A program made the position numbers and the translations under genes. A DNA stretch of 28,036 nucleotides, taken from positions 1 to 28,036 of the forward strand of contig DATESN010000128.1 of NCBI GenBank assembly GCA_035270785.1, read 5' to 3'. The DNA comes from DATESN01 sp035270785 (lineage in GTDB: Bacteria; Bacillota; Clostridia; Lachnospirales; Lachnospiraceae). The notes beneath the pieces were generated by a model, which was not told the origin of the DNA, made no database searches, and saw nothing but the letters and a program-made list of their open reading frames with translations. Below, piece after piece: positions 23,051 through 28,036 of this stretch; position 1 is the first letter of the stretch, and the number at the start of each line of letters is the position of its first letter.

Positions 23051-24502
23051 ATGAGCCTTAAAACAAGACTTTTTTCGGTACTCATGGTACTTTGCTTTTT
23101 AGCTTTAGAATTATATTTTGGTCTTATGGATTTCAGCGCTAAGGAGGAACAGGAACTATCCTTAAAAGCTCCAAAAGAGACAATTCATATTTGGTATGTA
23201 GATGAGACACTTACAGATTATCTTAGTAGTGTAGCTCTTTCTTTTTATCAAGAGACAGATGTACGTATTGTTCCAGTATTGGTTACTGGTCGTGAATATT
23301 TAGAAAGCATTAATGAAGCAAGTCTTTACTCAAATGATATGCCAGATATGTTTATCGCACGAAATGATTCTCTTGGAAAGGCATATTTGGCTGGATTAGC
23401 CTCTGAAATTGTGAATAAGGATTCCATAGTAAATACAGCTCATTACTCCCAGACAGCGTTAGATGCAGTAACATATGAGGGTAAATACATAGGCTACCCA
23501 TTCTATTTTGAAACCAGTTATCTTCTTTACAATAAAACGTATTTAGACATGATTGCTAGAGGTGTTGTAACGGCAGAATTAGAAGCTAAAGAGGACGATG
23601 AAGCAGCTTTAGTTGATTTTGATTCCGCTGTTGCAGATAAGTCTGCAGAATTAGTGCCAAATGATATTGAAGATATACTAACATTTGCAGATATCTATGA
23701 TGCACCAGAGAATGTAGAGGCTATCTTTAAGTGGGACGTATCTGATATTTTTTACAATTATTTTATTGTTGGTAATTATATGATTGTTGGAGGAGATACC
23801 GGAGATAATCCAGACAATATTGATATTTATAATGAAAATGCAATTAATTGTTTGCAAGTATATCAAGAATTAAATCAATTTTTTTCCATTGATGCAGACG
23901 CTGTAGACTATAATTCAGTAATACAGGAATTTTTAGAAGGAAAAACTATTTTCACTGTTGCCACTACGGATGCCATTCATACCTTAGAAGAAGCCAAAAA
24001 AACGGGGGAATTTGCGTATGAATATGGCGTTGATACAATTCCAGATATCATGAAAGATTTAAAAAGCAGAAGTTTATCAGTTACGAATGCAGTTATCATT
24101 AATGGTTATTCAGAAAAAAAAGAGCATGCCAATCAATTTGCTAAATACCTAACCAATGATTATTCAGATTCTCTATATTCGAGAACTGGCAAAGTCTCAT
24201 CAAAAAAGAATATTACATATGACTTGGATGCCATAAGTACCATAATGGATGAATATTCTCGATCAGTATCTATGCCTAAGATGCTTGAAACAAGTAATTT
24301 TTGGGTACAGTTGGAGCTTTGTTTTACAAAGTCATGGATTGGGGAGGATGTAAATAATTTGGTCCTTCTTTTATCAGAACAGATCATGACTCAAGTAACA
24401 GGTCAGAAATATAAAGAAGTGTACGTGGAAACACCAGATATAGATTTGATGAAGGAAACAGAATATATTGAGGATACACAAGATTCTTTGCAAAATGAAT
24501 AA
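23051..24502 (+). CDS. Orphan extracellular solute-binding protein (ABC family 1)
   Basis: A 483-residue secreted or membrane-anchored protein. Residues ~7-25 are hydrophobic (RLFSVLMVLCFLALELYFG) without a convincing lipobox, so an uncleaved anchor or ordinary signal is likelier than a lipoprotein. The mature part follows the type 1 binding-protein pattern: IHIWYVDETL, DMPDMFIARND, YIGYPFYFETSYLLYNKTYLD and a late FAKYLTN segment. An acidic, Asp/Glu/Ala-rich insertion near residues 178-205 is unusual. No permease or ATPase gene is near, so it may serve a transporter encoded elsewhere or act as a sensor. GGAG precedes ATG 23051, 46 bp after argD. Confidence 0.78.
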   Translation: MSLKTRLFSVLMVLCFLALELYFGLMDFSAKEEQELSLKAPKETIHIWYVDETLTDYLSSVALSFYQETDVRIVPVLVTGREYLESINEASLYSNDMPDMFIARNDSLGKAYLAGLASEIVNKDSIVNTAHYSQTALDAVTYEGKYIGYPFYFETSYLLYNKTYLDMIARGVVTAELEAKEDDEAALVDFDSAVADKSAELVPNDIEDILTFADIYDAPENVEAIFKWDVSDIFYNYFIVGNYMIVGGDTGDNPDNIDIYNENAINCLQVYQELNQFFSIDADAVDYNSVIQEFLEGKTIFTVATTDAIHTLEEAKKTGEFAYEYGVDTIPDIMKDLKSRSLSVTNAVIINGYSEKKEHANQFAKYLTNDYSDSLYSRTGKVSSKKNITYDLDAISTIMDEYSRSVSMPKMLETSNFWVQLELCFTKSWIGEDVNNLVLLLSEQIMTQVTGQKYKEVYVETPDIDLMKETEYIEDTQDSLQNE

Positions 24503-24542
24503 GAAGTAGTGAAATATAATAGGAAAACAACTGTATAAATTG

Positions 24543-24594
24543 TATAATAATCCAGTTATGTGGGCATGAATATTTTAAAAGGTAGGTTTGCCCA
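24543..24594 (+). promoter_or_regulatory. Possible promoter and hairpin before the YdcZ-family gene
   Basis: TATAAT at 24543-24548 lacks a good -35. TGGGCA (24561-24566) can pair with TGCCCA (24589-24594), leaving the AGGTAGG ribosome site in the loop directly before ATG 24596. Confidence 0.3.
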
Positions 24595-24595
24595 T

Positions 24596-25030
24596 ATGAT
24601 TGGATTTTTTATTGCACTTATTTCAGGTTCTTTAATGAGTATTCAAGGTGTTTTTAATACAGGGGTAACTAAAAGTGCTGGAATTTGGACAGCCAATGTT
24701 TTTGTACAATTTACAGCGCTTATTGTCTGTCTAGCTGCATGGGGCATTACAGAACGTAATTCTTTTATTAGTATTGCTAAGGTGGAACCTAAATATATGT
24801 TATTAGGGGGAGCACTTGGTGCATTTATAACGTTTACAGTTATTAAAAGCATGGACATGCTTGGACCTGCTAAGGCAATCATGGTAATCGTTATTGCACA
24901 ATTAATTGTAGCTTATCTTATTGAAATATTCGGACTTTTTGGCGTTGAAAAACAATCATTTGAAATGAGGAGAATCATAGGAATGTTAGTAGCGATAGGT
25001 GGAGTTGTGATCTTTAAATGGGAAAAATAG
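24596..25030 (+). CDS. DMT-superfamily YdcZ-type (DUF606) membrane protein
   Basis: A 144-residue, four-to-five-helix membrane protein. ATG 24596, nine bases after AGGTAGG, begins MIGFFIALISGSLMSIQGVF, the classic first helix of the DUF606/YdcZ family; the GTG at 24560 would add an unusual polar lead. SIQGVFNTG, NVFVQF and the final GMLVAIGGVVIF helix fit. These half-size drug/metabolite transporters often act as pairs; only one copy is here. Substrate unknown. Confidence 0.8.
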   Translation: MIGFFIALISGSLMSIQGVFNTGVTKSAGIWTANVFVQFTALIVCLAAWGITERNSFISIAKVEPKYMLLGGALGAFITFTVIKSMDMLGPAKAIMVIVIAQLIVAYLIEIFGLFGVEKQSFEMRRIIGMLVAIGGVVIFKWEK

Positions 25031-25140
25031 TATACTATATTTGTTAAAAGTTACATATGGAATGTAATAAAAGCCACTTGTAATAAGTATTTAAATATCT
25101 TACAATGAAAGAACGGTGTCATAGAGGGGCTTTATAATGT

Positions 25141-25169
25141 AAATAGCATAAATAACACGTGCTATTTTT
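25141..25169 (+). terminator. Probable terminator before the ComEA-like gene
   Basis: Perfect 8-bp stem AAATAGCA (25141-25148) / TGCTATTT (25160-25167) ending in five T. It sits immediately ahead of the AAAGGA ribosome site, so it could instead be an attenuator of the downstream gene. Confidence 0.5.
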
Positions 25170-25186
25170 ATAAAGGAATGGAACCG

Positions 25187-25825
25187 ATGAAAAATTATAA
25201 GGATATTTTAACCGCAGGAATTATTTGCGGTCTTTTATTAAGCGCATGTGGAAATGAAAATGAAATTATATTATCGAAAGAAGAAACAGTAGTTTTATCT
25301 GATACAATCGAAAACATGGAATCAATGGAGAATATGGAATCAGTAAAGCCCACTTTTAATGCATACTATTATATATACATCTGCGGTTCTGTCAAAGATC
25401 CAGGTGTTTATGAAGTGGTAGAAGGAATGAGGTTATATGAAGTGATTGATTTGGCAGGAGGCTTTACTACTGATGCCTGTGAGGATTATTTGAATCAGGC
25501 ATTACAGGTGGAGGATGGTCAAAAGATATATATACCTACAGAAACAGAAGTGGCAAGTGGCAATTTTGATAATACTCAAACTATAATCGACACATGGAAT
25601 TCTAGTAGTTCTAGTTTGGATAGTAATCATGGACTTGTAAATATAAATGCAGCCATGGTGGAAGAATTATGTACGCTACCAGGAATAGGTTCTAGCAGGG
25701 CGCAAGATATCATTACATATAGGGAACAAAGCGGAACATTTAAATCAATTGAAGAGATTCAAAAAGTGAATGGAATTAAAGAGGGAGTCTTTGCTAAAAT
25801 AAAAGATTTAATAACAGTAAAATAG
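25187..25825 (+). CDS. ComEA-like helix-hairpin-helix lipoprotein
   Basis: A 212-residue exported protein. ATG 25187 is preferred over ATG 25178, which abuts the AAAGGA site. The N-terminus is a lipoprotein signal with lipobox LSAC. Residues ~58-115 are an SLBB domain (YYIYICGSVKDPGVYEV, LAGGFTTDA) and residues ~150-212 a ComEA helix-hairpin-helix domain (LVNINAAMVEELCTLPGIG, then FKSIEEIQKVNGI). ComEA binds double-stranded DNA outside the membrane during transformation. Classical ComEA has a membrane anchor instead of a lipid anchor. ComEB/ComEC are not in the window. The low-complexity Glu/Met stretch after the signal (ENMESMENMES) is a short repeat. Confidence 0.85.
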   Translation: MKNYKDILTAGIICGLLLSACGNENEIILSKEETVVLSDTIENMESMENMESVKPTFNAYYYIYICGSVKDPGVYEVVEGMRLYEVIDLAGGFTTDACEDYLNQALQVEDGQKIYIPTETEVASGNFDNTQTIIDTWNSSSSSLDSNHGLVNINAAMVEELCTLPGIGSSRAQDIITYREQSGTFKSIEEIQKVNGIKEGVFAKIKDLITVK

Positions 25826-25838
25826 GAGAAGGAGTGCT

Positions 25839-26528
25839 ATGAAAAAACGAGTATTAGTAGTTGATGATGAGAAGCTGATTGTAAAGGGAGTTCGTTTTAG
25901 CCTATTACAGGACGGAATGGAAGTCGATTGTGCATATGATGGAGAGGAAGCATTAGAAATGGCAAAGAACAAGGCATATGATATGATTCTTCTTGATATT
26001 ATGCTTCCTAAATTAACAGGATTTGAAGTGTGTCAACAAATACGTGAATTTTCAATGGTTCCAATCGTTATGTTAACTGCAAAGGGAGACGATATGGATA
26101 AAATCCTTGGTCTTGAATATGGAGCAGATGATTACATTACGAAACCTTTTAATATTTTAGAAGTAAAAGCAAGAATAAAGGCAATTATGCGAAGAACAAG
26201 TAAGATCAGTGAAGGATCCGAAATGTCTAAAATCATTGAAAATGGAGATATGATTCTGGATTGTGAAAATAGAAGAGTGCATATTTGTGGAAGAGAAATC
26301 AATTTAACATCCAAAGAATTCGATGTTCTTGAGTTACTAGTTTTGAATCCCAACAAAGTATATAGTAGGGAAAGTTTATTGAAGATTGTATGGGGTGCTG
26401 ACTACCCAGGCGACGTTCGTACGGTAGATGTACATATTCGTAGATTGAGAGAAAAAGTTGAGAATAATCCAAGTGAGCCTAAATATGTTCATACAAAATG
26501 GGGCGTTGGCTATTTCTACAAAGGTTAG
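25839..26528 (+). CDS. OmpR/PhoB-family response regulator
   Basis: A 229-residue two-component regulator. The receiver domain has D9/D10/E11, the phospho-acceptor D53 (LLDIMLP), T80 and K102 (TKPF). The C-terminal winged helix (~residues 130-229) shows LTSKEFDVLELL, YSRESLLKIVWG and RTVDVHIRRLREK, ending in TKWGVGYFYKG. It is complete and has a strong GGAGAAGGAG site. A histidine kinase would normally follow within a few bases; instead the DNA changes to an integrase region. The comEA-like gene lies 13 bp upstream, so the two may be co-transcribed. Confidence 0.93.
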   Translation: MKKRVLVVDDEKLIVKGVRFSLLQDGMEVDCAYDGEEALEMAKNKAYDMILLDIMLPKLTGFEVCQQIREFSMVPIVMLTAKGDDMDKILGLEYGADDYITKPFNILEVKARIKAIMRRTSKISEGSEMSKIIENGDMILDCENRRVHICGREINLTSKEFDVLELLVLNPNKVYSRESLLKIVWGADYPGDVRTVDVHIRRLREKVENNPSEPKYVHTKWGVGYFYKG

Positions 26529-26542
26529 TGAGTAAGTAGAAA

Positions 26543-26580
26543 ACCCGCGAAGCCGCATAAACAGGGCATTGTTTAACACT
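26543..26580. other. Candidate attachment-site core next to the integrase
   Basis: A short GC-richer patch (CCCGCGAAGCCGC at 26544-26556) is followed by TAAACA (26558-26563), six bases GGGCAT, and TGTTTA (26570-26575). Inverted arms around a 6-bp spacer are what a tyrosine recombinase core site looks like. It lies 30 bp after the response-regulator stop. The matching second copy would be outside the window. Confidence 0.4.
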
Positions 26581-26600
26581 ATATAACTAAAATTATTCAA

Positions 26601-26624
26601 AAAAACTACCATAAAAACTACCAT
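26601..26624 (+). repeat. Perfect 12-nt tandem direct repeat upstream of the integrase
   Basis: AAAAACTACCAT occurs twice back to back (26601-26612 and 26613-26624). Short direct repeats beside an integrase gene are typical arm-type recombinase sites; it also sits just upstream of the integrase promoter and could control it. Confidence 0.8.
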
Positions 26625-26638
26625 TTTTTCAAAAAGTA

Positions 26639-26647
26639 TGTTATAAT
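26639..26647 (+). promoter_or_regulatory. Extended -10 promoter of the integrase gene
   Basis: TG at 26639-26640, one base, then TATAAT (26642-26647) form an extended -10. No clear -35. The next start codon with GGAGGG is 46 bases downstream. Confidence 0.5.
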
Positions 26648-26692
26648 GTTATTAGAGAAGTAATAAATAATAACAAAATGGAGGGTTGAATA

Positions 26693-27952
26693 ATGAAAAA
26701 AGAAGACTATAGTGATACAGAATTTCCTGGGATAAAAAAGATTACAAAAGTTGGATCAAAAAGTTACGGAAAATATCTAGTTATCGTAGATTTAGGCCGA
26801 CAGATGAAATTTGATAAGAAATCTGGAGAAATGAAACTAAAACAAGTTAAAACTCAAAAAGTATTCAACACTTTAAAAGAGTGTAAATCTTATCAAGGTC
26901 AAAATAACACTATTAAAAATAAACAGAAAGTATCAGGCAATACTACAAAAATAAATATTGAAAGTGTTTATGAAGATTATTTTAATCATAACAAAAATAA
27001 ATGGTCAGAAAGTTATAAATCTCAAAAGAATTCAGAGATAAAACATATAGTATCTTATTTTAAAAATTATGATATAAAAAAAATTACAACATTAGATATT
27101 GAACGTTTTTTTAAACTATATTTATCAAAAGAATGTAATTTGAGTTCTAATTCAATTATTAAAACAAAATCATTATTAAAAGATATATGGAAATTCATGA
27201 AAAAAGATTTTAATAAATATGGAATTAAAGAAAATGTCATAATTGATTCAGATCCTGGTAAATATGTAAAATTTGAAGAAGTATCTTTGACTGAAGCAGA
27301 AATAAATAAATTGTTAGATCAGACTTTACTAGAAGAAGATACAAGTAATTTGATATTAGTAGGGATGGGATTAATATCACTTCGTAGAGGAGAAATTCTC
27401 GGATTAAAATGGGGAGATATTAAAGAAGATTTTTTTAATGTTCACGAAACAAGAATTCAAGCAGGTTCGGTTCAATTAATTAAAGGTACTAAAAATGTTA
27501 AAAGTACAAGAATTGTATGTATACCAAATTATTTAAAAAATATATTGATTATTGCTAGAAAACAACAAGAAGAATTATTAGGAAGAGAGATTAACGACGA
27601 AGACAGATTATATCTAACAAAAATTAATATTGTAAACAACTATACATGTCATCCTGGGAAAAGTTCTCGATATTATACTTTACTTCTTAATAGAATAAAT
27701 AAAAGATTAAGGAAAGATGGGCTGGAACAAATCAGGAAACATACATTAAAATCACTGCGAACTACTTTTTGTTCTTTAAATCTTAATAACAATGTATCTC
27801 ATATACAAGTTTCGAATAATTGCGGCCATCAAATTAAAGGTTTAGATTCTAATACAACCACATTAACTTATTTGAAAGATGATGGAAAAAGAGATCAGAT
27901 AGTGAATTTTATGAATTCAATTATTAAAACAGATTTTTCTAAATATTTGTAA
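26693..27952 (+). CDS. Phage/ICE-type tyrosine recombinase (integrase)
   Basis: A 419-residue integrase with a GGAGGG ribosome site. Residues ~1-65 are a basic arm-binding-like domain, ~90-185 a core-binding SAM-like domain (VYEDYFNHNKNKWSESYKS), and ~200-419 the catalytic domain. Candidate catalytic residues are R in ISLRRGEILGLKWGD, K in GTKNVKSTR, K and R in TLKSLRTTF (the usual His is Lys, an accepted variant), H in NNCGHQ and Y in TTLTYLKDD. Codon use is more A+T-rich than the neighbours, and the lysine/asparagine content is high, consistent with foreign origin. It probably inserts and excises the element continuing past the window's end. Confidence 0.9.
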   Translation: MKKEDYSDTEFPGIKKITKVGSKSYGKYLVIVDLGRQMKFDKKSGEMKLKQVKTQKVFNTLKECKSYQGQNNTIKNKQKVSGNTTKINIESVYEDYFNHNKNKWSESYKSQKNSEIKHIVSYFKNYDIKKITTLDIERFFKLYLSKECNLSSNSIIKTKSLLKDIWKFMKKDFNKYGIKENVIIDSDPGKYVKFEEVSLTEAEINKLLDQTLLEEDTSNLILVGMGLISLRRGEILGLKWGDIKEDFFNVHETRIQAGSVQLIKGTKNVKSTRIVCIPNYLKNILIIARKQQEELLGREINDEDRLYLTKINIVNNYTCHPGKSSRYYTLLLNRINKRLRKDGLEQIRKHTLKSLRTTFCSLNLNNNVSHIQVSNNCGHQIKGLDSNTTTLTYLKDDGKRDQIVNFMNSIIKTDFSKYL

Positions 27953-27956
27953 CAAA

Positions 27957-27984
27957 AAAAGGATCTCAATTAAGAGGTCCTTTT
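27957..27984 (+). terminator. Intrinsic terminator after the integrase gene
   Basis: An 11-bp stem with one G-U pair (27957-27967 with 27974-27984), loop AATTAA, ending in TTTT. The last ~50 bases of the window show no gene. Confidence 0.75.
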
Positions 27985-28036
27985 AAATTTGTTGTTATTA
28001 TATCGTGATTTAATTATTTCATTATCTGTTATATGA

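Noticed and set aside
24160..24387. Minus-strand frame inside the solute-binding protein gene
   Set aside because: Shadow of the coding strand; no supporting signals.
26541..26580. tRNA fragment as the integration target
   Set aside because: The GC-rich patch does not show a T-arm sequence or an acceptor stem, so I do not call a tRNA attachment site.

Overview
The window looks like chromosome from a low-GC, spore-forming, saccharolytic Firmicute of the Lachnospiraceae / Clostridium cluster XIVa type. The evidence is AT-rich coding with strong AGGAGG-type ribosome sites, a spoVA sporulation gene, several lachnospiraceal conserved families (DUF5721, DUF6171), intracellular GH43 and GH27 glycosidases, and a clostridial-style argC-argJ-argB-argD cluster. 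I cannot name the species from sequence alone.

Layout. 1-780 is the 3' end of a CoA-disulfide-reductase-like flavoprotein with a rhodanese tail. 946-9135 is a carbohydrate block: GH43 glycosidase, 1-phosphofructokinase-type PfkB kinase, PTS enzyme I, FGGY (L-ribulokinase-like) kinase, L-ribulose-5-phosphate 4-epimerase, a small Cys-rich protein and a GH27 alpha-galactosidase. Both glycosidases lack signal peptides, so imported oligosaccharides are probably cleaved in the cytosol and arabinose carbon flows through AraD to the pentose phosphate pathway. 9174-12746 is miscellaneous: a 5'-truncated SPFH/Band 7 gene with its ribbon-helix-helix partner, a Fe/Mn superoxide dismutase, a metallophosphoesterase and a nitroreductase-like protein. 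12836-16408 holds a small unknown gene, ridA and an atypical shikimate-kinase-like gene in one operon, then spoVAE, a DUF5721 gene, degV and a DUF1294 membrane protein.

16445-23004 is the arginine block. argG on the minus strand diverges from argC, a GNAT gene, argJ, argB and argD. The 334-bp divergent region carries ARG-box-like dyads placed on the argC -35 and -10 and near the argG promoter, followed by a long structured argC leader. 23051-26528 holds an orphan solute-binding protein, a YdcZ-family membrane protein, a ComEA-like lipoprotein and an OmpR-type response regulator. The window ends in a tyrosine recombinase gene (26693-27952), richer in A+T, preceded by a recombinase-core-like inverted repeat and a perfect 12-nt tandem repeat; this is probably the edge of an integrated element inserted just after the response regulator.

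I did not find a clearly new multi-gene system. The observations most worth checking are the in-frame ochre codon at the end of ptsI with a homologous-looking continuation, the SPFH gene cut at its 5' end directly against a terminator, the arginine control region and leader, the 18-nt tandem repeats inside the arg operon, the degV leader with two competing hairpins, and the integrase boundary. No rRNA, tRNA, CRISPR array or insertion sequence was recognised by eye.
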